The notes beneath the pieces are model-generated. The model was not told where the DNA came from. It searched no databases and was given only the letters and a program-made list of their open reading frames with translations. From Rhytidiadelphus loreus (taxonomy: Eukaryota; Streptophyta; Bryopsida; Hypnales; Hylocomiaceae), in NCBI GenBank assembly GCA_947034895.1, contig OX344762.1, forward strand, positions 26,764,760 to 26,828,759: DNA of 64,000 nucleotides. Reading direction: 5' to 3'. Shown in pieces: positions 10,901 through 24,210 of this stretch. The translations under genes were made by a program, and so were the position numbers. Positions within the stretch are counted from its first letter, which is position 1; each line of letters opens with the position of its first letter.

Positions 10901-13900
10901 CTCCTTCCTAAACAACAAACCATGGCAATTTGTTCTTGAAATAAACTATGCTACTAACAGGTAGCAATACTACGATTCGCTTTGCCCCTTAGCATTGCCT
11001 TCCTTTTCAAATAAGGTTCCAATTCAAACTTCTTCACATAATGTAGCTATTTTCAATACAAAGCCTCTTTCCCTTTTGTCCAGAGCCAACAAACCCTAAT
11101 GCAAGCACTTCTGCACTAAACAAGTCCAAACAACACCTCTACATTACCTATACATCCACCTTCAAATCTATTGCCCTTACTAGTACCTAAGTACTGAACA
11201 AATTACAAATTGCAAAAGAATTCTACCTTTTGTTGTAGATCCAAAGCAGTTGCCAAAGCAAATTGTCCACAATGTTCAAATCTTGGAGGTTGTAGTTTGA
11301 ACAGTCGGCATGGCAATCCAAACCGCAATCCAATTGTAAGTAGAAATGGTAAAGTCAAATGAAGCGTAAGAATTTGTAAATTTGCAAATGAGGGTGACGA
11401 TTGCAGGGCTTTATGAGGGCGGTAATGGATATGGCACTGCCGATTCTTGGCAAATCAAGTGAAGAAAATCTTTTGAAATTTATTAGGGTGTCACTAAGTG
11501 GCCTACTACCATTTGGTACCGTCAAGGTGAAACCCTAACTACCACTTGGCGGGGTAGTCGTTGTTCATCATTCATCAGATCTACATCCGAATTCATCCAA
11601 TACTTCAGTTCTCATCTGGATTTCCGGATGGCCTCCTAAGTATAAGATAGTAACAAATAACTATAATTCTTTGAAATATCTATATCATTGATTTATGTTG
11701 AGTATACTTTCTTCAATCTTTAGAAATACTGCACCACACATTGCGCCATTGTTTTTGAAAAGTTGTCAATCAATATTAATTGAATTGGATGAAGTATGTT
11801 TTAAGAAAAATTATTGTTCACCTAATAGATGGTTGAGCATTAAGGAGCTAGGAAACTATAAGAATGATTTATAATAAGTATCACTTCACTTAGCCTTGTA
11901 TACAAAATTTTCAAAAATCACAACTTATTTATTATGCGTAAGTAATATATGTTAACCTTGAAACAATAGACTTATGGCATTGATCATTAACAAAACAAAT
12001 TCTTTTGATATGACAAATAGTTGCACTCGATAATTATGCAAGAAGCTGGAATTAATGTCATTCATCCAACACTTTGAATCTTGTACAATACACAATATGT
12101 TGGAATCATTTGTCATTTATCAATAAGATCCAAAATAAGCTACTTGAGTTGGTTAACTTTCTACAAAATACTTAATTATCACTTGATAAAATACTAAACT
12201 TTTCAACACTATAGACTAATTCATTTCATATTTAAAGACATTATATATTCACAAATCTTAAAATTTTAAGTTTAAAAATTAAATATATTGTGAAACTTTT
12301 TAAATTTAGAAACTTGTAAATCTACAACTTTCCAAATTCATAAATCTATAAATTGTGAGTTTATAAATTAGTAACATACAAAAATTTTAAATCTTACAAT
12401 TTATTTTTAGTTCACAAATAAAAAGTTTTTAAACTTCAAAATTCTAAAAACTTTGTTGTTTCAAAATTTAAAATTGGTTGTTGTGGTATCACAAAAGAAA
12501 TAGACTTTTAGTGTGAAAACAACAAAACATGAATCTCCGCTTCTCTCTACACCACCAATGATGGTAAATTGAAGACCTTCAACTTTGTGAATTTGTGAAT
12601 TTCAAAATATTAAATATCAAAAGCTATGAATATAGAATTACAATTTTTATAAATTTGTTTTATAATTTTTACGATAATTATATAAGTACCATTGTGGACA
12701 TAGCTATTTATGATTCAAATGTAGATGACTTATAAAGGGATAAAATTCAAAAATTCAAAAATTTAAAGAATATGGATATATATATATATATATATATGGC
12801 TAAGGGGGTCATTTGTACAAATATGGATATGGATATAGTTGGTGACAAAGATGAAAGATTATTCTATATCTATTGTTAACAATCTAATATGATATTGGTA
12901 TTTCAAATCTTGAATTTTGAAAAAATCATTAAAAAATTAGATTGGGAAGTCTAGCTTCAATTTTATTATTTGAGTCTTTAATACATTGAGTGACTATCCA
13001 ATGAGATGACATGATATCCTAAAATAGCTCTAAATTAGTGTCATCTTTGAATTATACAACGCACCCTTTGTATGTCAATGCATAAAAAACTGCACCCTTT
13101 TATGTCAAGACATTAAAAAAATGCATAATTCAACTCCAACCTAAAGTTTATCACCAAAATTTATCCAATGTAGTGAACGTACAAGCAACATCAGTTAAAT
13201 AGCATTAGAATCCTCTTTCATTGTTTTTTCTATTTAAATTCACTAATAAATAATTTGATGTAATAATAAAAAAATTATACTCAATTGTTACATGGGGCAA
13301 TTTTGAGTGCATTTACCTTCTAAACCAAATCTAGTACCTCATCCTTATCCTTGCACCAAGATAGCTAATAAGGTAGAAGACCCCATTCCAAACATCTAGA
13401 AAAATCCCATTCCAAGTTGTTCATATTGGAAAACATAAAATACAAATGAAAGAAAAAATTGCTTGCTTATGGGAGTTGATTGCATAAAATGAAAATAACA
13501 TGTGTTTAAATTTGTGCCTTGATTACACACTATCATCAATTCACTCTTAGTTAGCCTCAAATCAATACAAATTGATTCATTTTTGCAATAGAAATATGCA
13601 CTTAGTATTGGGGTCATTATGGATTAAATCAGGCATGTGTTAAGTCAACCATAGATTCATAAAAATCCTACAATAGCTATTTTTTGATATTGATAGTCAT
13701 GTCTACGGGCTACTTTGGGAAGCCTAAGGCAATACTCCTAACCCCTCTATAAATCTTAAAAAATCACACGAAGATTAAAAATAATTTTTCAATTGTAATG
13801 TCTTTTGCATTGCCTGTCTACCATTGAAGTTTATTCCCACATTTTCTAGATAGCAATATCAAACTACACTAGTTATTATGCCCGCAATGGGGTAGTTTAC

Positions 13901-15214
13901 CTTAATTGCACAAGCATTAGAGGATGTATACACTTTCAGAAAATCATCATTTTAAGTGTCCCTAACACGACGTAAGAATCCACTCCTCACTTGTTAATGT
14001 GTGGGGAGCAATATTATAGTCACAATATGGTATACTTGTATATTTGATACAGCCAAAAAAAAGTGTAGGGATACAATGGCAAAAGTTTACCTTTACAATG
14101 AGCTAGATTTAATGACACATGGCACTCCTAATTCTTCATGTCTAAGAAGCTACAATATAATCTCATATTCAAATTATTTGTTGTTGTATTAGAATATGAT
14201 AGGGTTTAGGACTTTAGGTGTTGAAATGACATCCAAACAAAGGATGCTATTTGTTTAATTATTTAACAACCAAATGTCTTGCCATATCATAGTACATAAT
14301 TTGTATTCAAGGAAGCAAATACAATATTGTATACATAGTTCCCTACAACCATTTTGTTCTACTTCCTTCAAAAAGCCTAGAGTGTACCATCAAGAATTAC
14401 TTGGTATCACATAAAGGCCCTACCCAAGAAGCCTGGGTGCTTGGTTTACAAAAACATTAACCCTATATTGTTGTTGTATACACTAAGTGCCCTATGGATG
14501 ACAATAATCCTTCTACATAAGATAGAAGTACAAATGTTCATACTTGAAATTTTGTGTGAAAAGGGGAGATCTTGCACAATAGCTTGACCTCCAATAAGTG
14601 GTCTTGGATTTTTTGAAGCAAATGATTTGCATAGTACCCAAAATGATGATTTCCACAATGACCAACCCTTCCTCCTATGGTTAGAGGAGAACCAAACACA
14701 TCACCAAAGGTGATTTTTTTCAATTTCTCAGATGCTCAAAATCTTATATTGATTGCAATATTGAAGAGGTAACATTTGGGGAGAAAATACAATTTCTAGA
14801 GTATAATGTACCAATGAAAATGGTAAAAAAAATTGTTGAATTTTAAATGTGAAAAAATGTAAAATTGATGAAAAAATAAGTTCAATTCAAATTCAAAGTT
14901 TAATTCAAGAAGACAATGGGAGGAAATTTTCCAATTAAAATGATGAAGGAGGAAAAATGGGCTAGTGGCCATGGAAGTAATAGGGACAATTTTTAACTAG
15001 CATAGGTTTGGGAACATTGATTAATATTCAAAAGAAAATGAGATAAATATTGGCACATGTATGAAGGAAGAACAAGAATCAAAAGAGAGGACTACCTAAC
15101 TAGGTTAAATAGAAGTCTAGTCCACTATCTCCAAAATTCTAATATTGTTTTAACTTTTGCAAAAATTGCACATTTGCCATTGTTCTAAATGTATAAATAT
15201 TGCACAAATCGAAT
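10901..15214. other. Intergenic DNA, no gene recognised
   Basis: AT-rich with only short frames. It contains a dinucleotide run (AT)11 at 12776-12797 and a zone near 12230-12470 made of short AAATTTTAA-type phrases. The part at 11200-11600 is less AT-rich and could hold a 5' leader exon or promoter of the CBS gene, but I cannot show splicing into it. Confidence 0.45.
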
Positions 15215-15455
15215 CTTGCTCATATTCTTTTGATGATTCTTGAACTAATTTTGGTCATATTAGTTTTGGTGATGCTTGATTTAGTATTTGTCTTGTCTTG
15301 ATTGTAAATTGTAGCTATCTTTATCATTGTCATAGAGTCATGTTCTTTTTATCATTCTTGAACTAATTTTGGTCATCCTAGTTTCAATGGTGCTTGATTT
15401 AGTGTTGGTCTCGTCTTGATTGTAAGTTGTAGTTATCTTTATCATTGTTACAGAG
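15215..15455. repeat. Tandem duplication of about 119 bp
   Basis: Two adjacent copies share TTCTTGAACTAATTTTGGTC (15237 and 15356), then GATGCTTGATTTAGT and CTTGATTGTAA, and end in ATCTTTATCATTGT. Identity is roughly 85 percent by eye. Non-coding. Confidence 0.85.
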
Positions 15456-15523
15456 TGTTGCAATCGTGGCATTCTTTTTTACCATTAGGCTATAAAACAA
15501 CAAAGTATTTACATTTGAAGATT

Positions 15524-15679
15524 GTAATAGATGAAAACTTTGGTTATAAAGTTATTAATTTGCCAAATATTGAATGTAATAGATGAAAACTTTGGTTATA
15601 AAGTTATTAATTTGCCAAATATTGAATGTAATAGATGAAAACTTTGGTTATAAGGTTATTAATTTGCCAAATATTGAAA
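15524..15679. repeat. 52-bp tandem repeat, three copies
   Basis: Units start at 15524, 15576 and 15628. The first two are identical and the third differs at one visible base. Each begins GTAATAGATGAAAACTTTGG. Such low divergence suggests recent expansion. Confidence 0.95.
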
Positions 15680-16039
15680 ATTTGAGGTTCAATAGAGATA
15701 ATTGTAAAGTGTGTGTAACAAAGTACCGCGAGTAGGAGTTTGAGAAAAATAGAAGACAAAAGTTCTTGAAGCAATCAAACTTAATATGATGTGAGTTTAA
15801 TGTTGTGTTTCTTTTGTACTATTCTTTGTTAAACTTTCCTTTGACATCCCTTCTACAAGGGGAGGTTCACTTTACTATTAATTCTAATACTTGAAATGGA
15901 ATACTCACCTTCTTGCATGAAAGATAAAGATTTTTTCAAAAACTCTCTAAACATTCAATGAGGTCACCTCTTAGCCTTCTAAATCCTTTACTTGTGACTA
16001 TTAATTGTAAATCAAGATTCCTACTGAAAATCAACAAAC

Positions 16040-16149
16040 TGAACATTGGCCATATTCTCTTCATATCAATCTGGAGACTCTCTTCTATCAATCATGAACA
16101 TTGGCCATATTCTCTTCATATCAATATGAAGACTCTCTTCTATCAATCA
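16040..16149. repeat. 55-bp tandem duplication
   Basis: Two copies of a unit containing GAACATTGGCCATATTCTC, starting at 16040 and 16095, with about three differences. The duplication lengthens an otherwise meaningless plus-strand frame of 137 codons here. Confidence 0.9.
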
Positions 16150-16237
16150 TGCCATCTTTTGCAATATCTCATTTTTTTGAATGCTTATTTTGGCTTCAAA
16201 AGTAACCATTTTGCACAAACAGCTAGAAGTAAGTTTT

Positions 16238-17066
16238 TATATTGCTTATTTGTGCAATTCAAAGAACTTTACATAATGTACAATCTAATTTATTTTTTGT
16301 CATGCATAATTATCATTACATTTTTACACAATCTCAATCAAGTACACTCACATTCAATTTCAAAAAATTGAAAACTTCATTTTTGATGAATTTTTAAAGT
16401 CAACATTTATGGTTATACAAGATAATTTATTGAAAACAATTGGTGATGAATTTTCAAAATTTGATAGTGGAGATATGTAGGAAACATCAATATGCACATC
16501 TCTCTTTATCAAATTTATTTTCAAAAAAGATGCAAAATTCACACTAAAAAGAGTTGAATGTTGACGTATCACATGCCCAAACTTTGTAGAATAGATATCT
16601 ATTTATTGTAACTAAATTTTGTCTCACGAATTGTAACATTATACACCAAGGTAGAAGACTAGTTGTAATTTGAAGATCAAGTAGCAAAATTTGGTTCTAA
16701 TAAATAAATATCTATATTACAAAATTCGGGTATGTAATAATCAACCTTGAATTGTCTTTTAGTATGAAGATTAAATTTTTTTTGAAAAAAACTTAATAAG
16801 GAAAGATATTCATATAGATGTTTCCTACATATATCCAAAATTTGAAATTTGAAAATTTCATCATCAATTGTTTTCAATAAATTATCATGTCAAACCATGA
16901 AAATTGAACTTAAAAATTCACCAAAAATAAAGTCTTCAATTTTTTTAAATTAAAATTTCATGTATTTGATTGAGATTGTGTAAGAATGTAATGATAAGTA
17001 CGCATGACAATTTTTTTTTAATTATATTCTACATTTTATAAAATTCTTTGAACCGCGCAAATCAGG
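16238..17066. mobile_element. Large imperfect palindrome of about 829 bp
   Basis: Left arm (about 16238-16620) and right arm (about 16680-17066) match as inverted copies over nearly their whole length. Landmarks are GATTGAGATTGTGTAA (right, 16969) against its complement (left, about 16330). GATGTTTCCTACATAT (right) and its complement near 16475 match too, as do the inner CAAAATTTGGTTCTAATAAA and its complement near 16605. Identity is roughly 75-80 percent by eye. No transposase frame is seen. A foldback-type DNA element is the likely origin. It ends about 250 bases downstream of the oxidoreductase stop codon. Confidence 0.75.
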
Positions 17067-17316
17067 CGTACAAAGACTTCTTTCCAACCACTGTACATGA
17101 CCAATGGTTCATTGAGAATTATCAGAATCATCAATGTGGTTATGACTGTGAAGTGACATAATTTTGCAATACAAGAATTTATTTTCAATACCGTCAAATA
17201 AATGTATTAACATATAATTAATTGTTTCACGTGCTGCCTTCATTGGATAGGAACATGTATCAAACCTTCGGAAGATGTTCAACTGGTACAGAAGTCATCT
17301 TCAATGAATAGCAGAT

Positions 17317-20300
17317 TCAAGCTTTTCTGCCAAGAATTTCTTCAAGTAAAACAAACGTCCCTGTTTCAATAGACTTGTGAGCAGCCAATCCGACTGCCAC
17401 CGACATCAAACCGTCTTCTAAGCCAACTGCAGGCGGTCGTTTACCATGCGATTTCACAGCCTCTGCAAATTCCAAATGCTCCAAGAAGCTGGATCCATGA
17501 TGAAGTCCCTCGTACCTTCACAGAAATAGCCAAGCGAATATCAGAATATTGATGAAAGAATTGAGATGCGTGAAGGTGACCTTATCTACACTAGAAGATA
17601 TTTCATAAACATGTAATCCCCAAGACTCTGAATTCCCTGCGTTCATTAGTTGCACAAGCTTTGGAGAACTTTGGTTTTGTATGAAGACAAATGCTCCATG
17701 TGATCAATAAAAATCCTTGCTGGCAGACTCTAAATCTTGATAAGTGCGTTGTCGACCACATGGATGGTCAACTACTTGGAAAGTGACTGAAACTCAGAGA
17801 CCAAACATGCAAAATTTTCTTCTATTGCCCAAACTCAAATTTCCGGAAGGATGTCCTTACCTCACTCTTTTATCATGGACCTCGTATGTGCTCACCCCCT
17901 CTCTGCCACTGATCCGAGACCCCACACGTACAATGCTGTCTGGGACAAACGCTTCCGCCTGCACACGAGTCTCATTCCAAATCAGCTTCTATTCCAACAA
18001 TGAAAAAAAAAAAAAACCCGGGATGCAAGCCCCGTAACTTCAATGGAGCTCTTTCTAGAGAGTGAAGGCCTCGCATTGGATGTGAAGAGCATGGTTACAT
18101 CTCATAATCTTGTATTTCTTTAGCATTATTGACAAGCATTATGGATTAGATCACCTTCTAGATCCAGGAGGTTTAAGAAAGTAAACATAATGTTGCGTTG
18201 TACTCTTAAATTAGGAATGTACTTTTAAGTTCATCAGTGTACTCACATTGAGCGCAATTTTTTGGTTAATAATTTTCTCCCTCTCAACCAAAGCAAACCT
18301 AACACATCTATGTTGACTTGACAACTCAATATTAGTCTGTCCTTTTTAAAACCCTTGAATGAGCTCCAACCATCGCAGTTATGTCTGGTAACAGGATGTA
18401 GTACATCTTTGTTAGGAAAGGCACCCCTCGCCGCTGCCATGACTTGTATTTCATAACAGAGCTCTTTATGTTACCTAGCCCTTGTAGCTTATAGGAAGCT
18501 CATACAAATTGACCGAGATTTAAAAACGAAAGAAGAAACAGATTTGCAGTAATTTGTATACCTTTCCAGAATCCCCGACTACGCAAATCTCTTGTTCATT
18601 GCGGCTGCCTTCCGCAAACATGCAAAGGTCCAAGATTCCGCGAGACCCATTCTTGTACTCCACAATCACGTAAGCATTGTCTAGTATGTCGGGCATCTGT
18701 GAGAATCAAAAATTTTATCCCACAATCAGATTGCAATTGTAGAAATCGACTTCTTGACGTACTTTAGTAACATGGAAGTCTTTGAGACCAGTGCCAACTA
18801 AGAGTTCTTTAGGGGAAAAAAAATTGTGCAAAATCAGAGCAAGTCCTGAAAAATTCAAGCTCTGACAAGCTCACATGTGAAGACAATGCTTCATTAGTTT
18901 GAGCTCACTCATTCAGGATTCTGATTCCATTTCAAAACAAGGTGGTAGACATTCAGAGGGTCCTCGAATGTTAAGTTTATGGGAAAAAAATGTGGCGAAA
19001 GAAAAGAAAACGAAAACACACACATGGCAACATTGGGTAGTTCTACTTGAAGAAACTTATAGTAAGCAACACAGAGGAATTAACGTACTAACCTTTCCCT
19101 CGTATCTTTCGTCTAAGTGGTTCACGGCCTGTGCTCCAGATGCCATAACTCGCACAGGAATGGAATCGGAGATGAGTGTCATGAGATCAAAGAAATGACA
19201 GCATTTTTCTACGAGAGTGCCTCCTGTGTTCTTGTTGAAGCGGTTCCAGTTATTGACTTTCACAAGGAATGGAAACCGGTGCTCCCGAATGGCAACCATG
19301 CGGACACGCCCTAGCACATCTTGCTTCACCTGGCTAAGCAGTTCAGCCACCGCAGGTATGTATCTGTACTCCAGTCCTACTTGAACCAAAATATCTGGCC
19401 TTGCTTTCGCTGCTTCGACGACCTGTGTGTGAGGAAACAAAAAAAAACTCAGCGACATTGAATGCCGAAAACTCACAACTATACCAACCTCATACATTCA
19501 AAGAATTTTTGCAAATTCTGATCATTTCTGCTCGATCTATTTCTGCTAGATCTATTGGCTGCATAGTTATTGTGACTTAACCTCAACAAGATCATACCCG
19601 CGAGGTTACGTCTGTAACGTGAAAGATACATCCTCTTAAGAAAATAATATCCCAGGCCACGCCACTCCTGACGTTCTACTTTCTCATTGCCTAGTCAATT
19701 GCGGAGACTGGAGAAGTGACAAAAACATACGATCGATTCCCAGTCAAGCGAGAGAATGTAGTAATCACCTTGTAGCAATCTTCAATGTTGGTGCAAAGTG
19801 GTTTCTCTACTAAAACGTGATGCGTTTTGGGGTGGGCAAGAACATCCAGAACAATTTCTGCGTGCGTCATGTTGGGGGTGGCAATGACTAGTATATCACA
19901 AATGCCACTATTCAACAACGACTTATGGTCGGCAAATACCTGTGCACACGAAAAGGGGAAACGCCATTCAGAAACCGGTCATCACAACACGGTCACCACC
20001 TTCACAAATGTGCAGTGACTACAACCACGTGGCATGGTTAATAGAACTACCCCACAGATTCTCAATCACAGTGACCTTCCAAAATGAAATTTGTGCACCA
20101 CGAGGAAGGTAATGGACCTGATCCTGACTCCAATTGACTGATCCCTGTTACCGACAGCAACTCATCTCTTCCAATCAACACTTGGTTGCTTTTCAATTAG
20201 CAAATTCGCATGACATGGCTAGAGTTTATGGCCACTAATTTTTTAATAGAAATAGAGTTGTCTACAATCCTCTAATAGTGGTCTACAACCTCCCACTCTG

Positions 20301-20696
20301 AATGATTGTATAAAAATCAAACATTGACTGAGCAAAATCTGATCTCAAGAGAAAGAGGGTTTGACTTTTTTACCAGGTGTGAAATCTCCAGAGAGCTTTC
20401 TTGAGTGATATTCCAATGAAAGCACAATCCCACTCTTTAGATTTGACTCTAGGAATCTCAGAACTGGAAGTGATGAAGAGCGTGAAGGGATTGAATCTGA
20501 CCTTAAGGGGAGGAAAAGGGACGAGGGATTGCAGGCCAGCCGTGGCAGCCAGCGCTGCTTCCTGAGAGCCGGGATTCGGGTCGGCCACTGCCACCACCAT
20601 AGCTCCCGGAAGTGCAGCCAAGTTGTAGAGATGCTCGCGTCCCATCATGCCCACTCCAATAATGCCATATCTCAATACTCGATCTTCACCCCCCAT
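17317..20696 (-). CDS. Gfo/Idh/MocA-family NAD(P)-dependent oxidoreductase
   Basis: Six exons join in frame on the minus strand: 20696-20502, 19939-19769, 19422-19093, 18696-18562, 17958-17861 and 17515-17317, giving 375 residues, a normal length for the family. All introns (345-603 bases) are GT-AG. The N-terminus starts with YGIIGVGMMGREH (residues 9-21), the GxGxxG turn of a Rossmann NAD(P)-binding fold. ATPNMTH (85-91) and the EKP motif (110-112), whose lysine is the usual catalytic residue, complete that domain. The C-terminal alpha/beta domain has REHRFPFLVKVNNWNRFN then GGTLVEKCCHFFDL (189-202), including the conserved histidine. The family oxidises or reduces sugars and inositols; the substrate here is unknown. 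From memory it resembles the single-copy plant oxidoreductase represented by Arabidopsis At4g17370. No transit peptide is visible, so a cytosolic location is inferred. Intron 1 carries a dispersed repeat. Confidence 0.93.
20125..20456. repeat. Dispersed repeat, copy 2 of 3 (intron 1 of the oxidoreductase gene)
   Basis: Matches the copies at 10530-10900 and 20888-21245. Shared phrases with the latter are CTGATCCCTGT, CAACTCATCTCTTCCAA, ATGGCCACT, CAAAATCTGATCTC and AATGAAA.CAC. It lies entirely inside intron 1 (19940-20501). Confidence 0.65.
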
Positions 20697-20887
20697 AGCT
20701 TCTCACCTTCTTACTTCCTCTTCAACTCTGTATCGTCCTCACAACTGGCACTAAAATCAATGACCTGCGCTAGCTAACCAGAAACGAAATTCAAATATCA
20801 GAACAAAGAGCTGCGAGGGAATTAGCAACCGAGCAACGACGAACAGCAAGATGCAATACAAACGAAGGTAGGGGATACTGAAACCGT

Positions 20888-21245
20888 TAGGAACCTCATC
20901 TCGTCTCCTATCGACTGACCCCTGTATCAACAGCCACTCATCTCTTCCAAGCAACACTTGATTGGCCATTCAATTTGAAGCATGACTTAGCTACATGTCT
21001 ATGGCCACTGATCTTGGAATGGAAGTGGAGCTCTCTACTGACGCTTATACTGGTGTAAAACCTCCCAATTCGAGTAATTGCATAAGAAATTCATACACAG
21101 TGATCAAAATCTGATCTCTCTTCATCTCTCCAGGGCCTTTACAACAATCTCTCAATGAAATCACACTCCTACATATTAGTTATACGCTGAAAGCAACGGA
21201 AAGAATATCCTCTATCTTAATCTCCCCAGGGAGCTCTCTCTTGCC
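20888..21245. repeat. Dispersed repeat, copy 3 of 3 (upstream of the oxidoreductase gene)
   Basis: Same orientation as the other two copies. Blocks CATCTCGTCTCC, TGACCCCTGTA, CACTCATCTCTTCCAA and AATATCCTCTAT are shared. It sits about 190 bases upstream of the oxidoreductase start codon, so it probably overlaps the promoter or 5' leader. Confidence 0.65.
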
Positions 21246-21475
21246 AGTAAAGAAGCACACCCTGATACCTTCTTTACGACGAAGTTCTCATTACTGATCT
21301 CCTCCAATTAATTCCTGTCCAATTTCACAATGCATTCACTCGATCAGCACAACTCGATCAAAAGCTGAAACGCCAAGCTAGAGCCATGGCACCACACACA
21401 TATGTCACAATCGCATACAGACGTTCCTCTAATTACAAAAATTCACCAGAGCATCTCATAATCCTTCCTTCTCTT

Positions 21476-22000
21476 TCACGGAAATTCAAACCAATGCGAA
21501 CATATATAAATGCGCCAATTCATACACCCAGGAGCTTCAAAGACGACTGAATTTACACACCAGTTGTGTTGAGAGAGAAGGTTCCCAGAGATCCAATGCT
21601 TGCGATTACTGAAAAAACAGGATGAGGATGATTCAGTGAAGCCCATCGCCGCGGCGGGGCGAGCCTTAAATGGTCCGAATGACTGAGAACGTGCATTCCC
21701 ATCGCTGCTGCTGCTGCTGCTGCTGCTGAGGCTGCAGACTTGCAGGGGAAGGCGCCGGCCCCGCCTGTGAAGGTGGTCCAGCACGGGGAAGAAGACGGGC
21801 AGGGGGGACGGGACTTCTCGTGAGCTGCCCGAAGGTTTGGTACAGTGAACCTAGACCTGGTGGGAAATCTATGTCGTTTGTACATGCGGAGAATGTGGTG
21901 AGTCACCGCCACTGATTTCGTTTTGGATGTGGCGGAAGTGAGAGCACTTGCATGGGTATTGCGAATTGTAGATTTCTGTGTTTTTGCAATTGAATGCAAT
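21476..22000 (-). other. GC-richer segment with CTG run, possible distal 5' leader
   Basis: Between AT-rich flanks this segment is noticeably GC-richer. It has open frames of 102 and 148 codons on the minus strand, one with an alanine run and one with a serine run. Both runs come from the triplet run (CTG)8 at 21704-21728. No domain is recognised. It could be a transcribed leader exon or CpG-rich promoter of the oxidoreductase gene, or a short unknown gene. I see no decisive splice link. Confidence 0.3.
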
Positions 22001-24130
22001 TCGGGTACAGTACTAATGTTATTTTAAGAAATTATTATCCACTTAGTTTCAATAAAAACAAGAACGGTGTGACCGTGAGGCCCTGTCCTAGGTAAACATT
22101 TTATCGATAGTAGATAGAGGGCAAATTAAACAAAAATATTTAGACAAAAGTAAATAGCGAGAAAATTGATAAAGATGATTTCAACTATTCACATTAGTTG
22201 ATTATAAGTTGTTACTAAAAAATTAGTGAAAAAAATTCAACCATGTGTTATTGTAAAATTTTATGTCACTTTGCAAAAACATGTTTTGAATATTAGTAGT
22301 AAAAGCATGACTTTTAGGCCATATATTCTATAATTTTGGTATTTTATGATAAGAGCAATTTCTTTATATTTTTTCATATCAAGGATGATCAACCAAAATG
22401 TTGAAAAATTAAATTCTTTCACTATGTTTATATTCAAAGATATTTTTAGGATGGTATTCTTCACTAGATGCAACAGATAGACCAATATTAGGTAAAAAAG
22501 TTTATTGTAGTGAAAGAGTTTTTTTTCTAAAATAATTATAATAAAATTCCTACATGTATTGTTATATACAAAATATGCTAGGATTTTTTTTTCTTAATTA
22601 AATTTAGATATTGATTACAAACATTCAATGACTCATTTATTTATAAGGTAAAATTACATTGTAATAAAGATTTGATTGTTTTTTGCAATACAAGTGTAAG
22701 AATTAATGGGCTAGAAAGTTTAAAAAATAACAATCTTTGAAATACATAACACACACAAATTTTGTACATCATTTATTTGTTCATTAAAATGAATAGAATG
22801 TTTTCTAATTATTGATAGTGATTTAGAATAATTTTTACTGCCATCTTTTATTAATAAATCATTTATTAATAAAATTTCATATTTTTAATTTTTAATTTTT
22901 TAATTTTTAAGTGTTTCAAAAACAAAAATTGAATTTTTTTTAGTTTGTGTAAGATCAATTTCTATATTGCATAATACTTTTACTAGCAAGATTTGCGAAA
23001 ATCATTTTCATTATTTTTGATAAAATGTGAACAATGTTTGTATTAATTTAATTTAATTTTTTAATTTTAATAAATTAATATATGTAATTATTTGTTGAAT
23101 AAAAATATTGAAGTTCTTATATAAAGACTAAAAGACATTCTTGTCTAAAGACCTAAACATCTATACTATTTTTATATTAGTTAAACATAGATTTCTCATT
23201 TTTTGCCATTTTTTCATTTATTTCAATTGACTAATATAAAAATATTTGCATGTTTAACTAATATAAAAATAATATAGATGTTTTTTCCATTTTTTTCATT
23301 TTTTTCAATTGACTAATATATCTTTTTAGATTTGATTGTTTCATGATTTATACTGTATCATTTATTGATTTTAATAGAATTTTGAAATAGAATATAAAAT
23401 TTGGATTGATTAATTTGCAAAATTGCCTAAACAATTGAATTTGGTATTGAATCTATTTTTTGTTGTAGATTCCATTCAATTTCCATTTGTTCTTTTGTCA
23501 ATTCTTTTAAATTTATTGTCTTTATATTGTGAATCCAAATTTGTAACATTATTTTACATTGTTTGGATGTTTGGGTTATATGTAGAACCCCTAAAACTTC
23601 AATGGTTCAAAATGAGTATTTTTAGAAGCTAATATACAATATTTCATTGCTAAATTTCCTACCAAATATAATAAATATTATTCTTTTTTTAATTGATTTT
23701 TTAAGTAATTAGATATCCACGAAGTTGTAAAAAATCCCCCCTACGATCCAACAGGTCATTGACATGCTCTCTATATAGTGATTTGTATTTCAAACCACTC
23801 TATTATATAAATCATCCAAAAAAGATTCATGAATTCTATTGATCAAATTTTACTTTGCTAAACATTGTTTAAAAAAATGTATAACATTTATTTATAAATT
23901 TAATGATGATTAGATATATTGTAGTAAATATGCAATTAAATCAAATAAATAATCTTCTACATTATAATATAGCCTATATTATACAAAGAATATAACATTT
24001 AATTTCTCACCTAATTTTATTATGTATATATATGTATATATAATTTTAAAATCAATTATTTTGACATATCAAATTTTTCTCATACAAATTTTTCCACGAA
24101 TTATACAAACCTATACAAAGTCGCTACAAT
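22001..24130. other. AT-rich intergenic DNA
   Basis: No gene recognised. A short repeat at 22045-22135 (ACAAGAACGGTGTGACC, then GAGGCCCTGTCCTAGGT) recurs at 39507-39605. A diverged duplication of CCATTTTTTTCATTT / CAATTGACTAATAT lies at about 23199 and 23286. The rest is A/T-rich low-complexity DNA. Confidence 0.5.
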
Positions 24131-24210
24131 ACAAATATACAAATATACAAATATAGAAATGTACAAATATACAAATATACAAATGTACAAATATACAAAT
24201 ATACAAATAA
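24131..24210. repeat. 8-bp tandem repeat (ACAAATAT)10
   Basis: Ten consecutive octamers, seven exact and three with small changes (AGAAATGT, ACAAATGT, ACAAATAA). Minus-strand frames through it read as repeated Tyr/Ile/Cys/Phe and are artefacts. Confidence 0.92.

Noticed and set aside
15958..16371. 137-codon plus-strand frame
   Set aside because: It is built from a 55-bp duplication plus one arm of the large palindrome.
21553..21999. 148-codon minus-strand frame as a plastid-targeted protein
   Set aside because: The alanine run is a CTG repeat and the other frame gives a serine run. No mature domain follows. Kept only as a possible leader.
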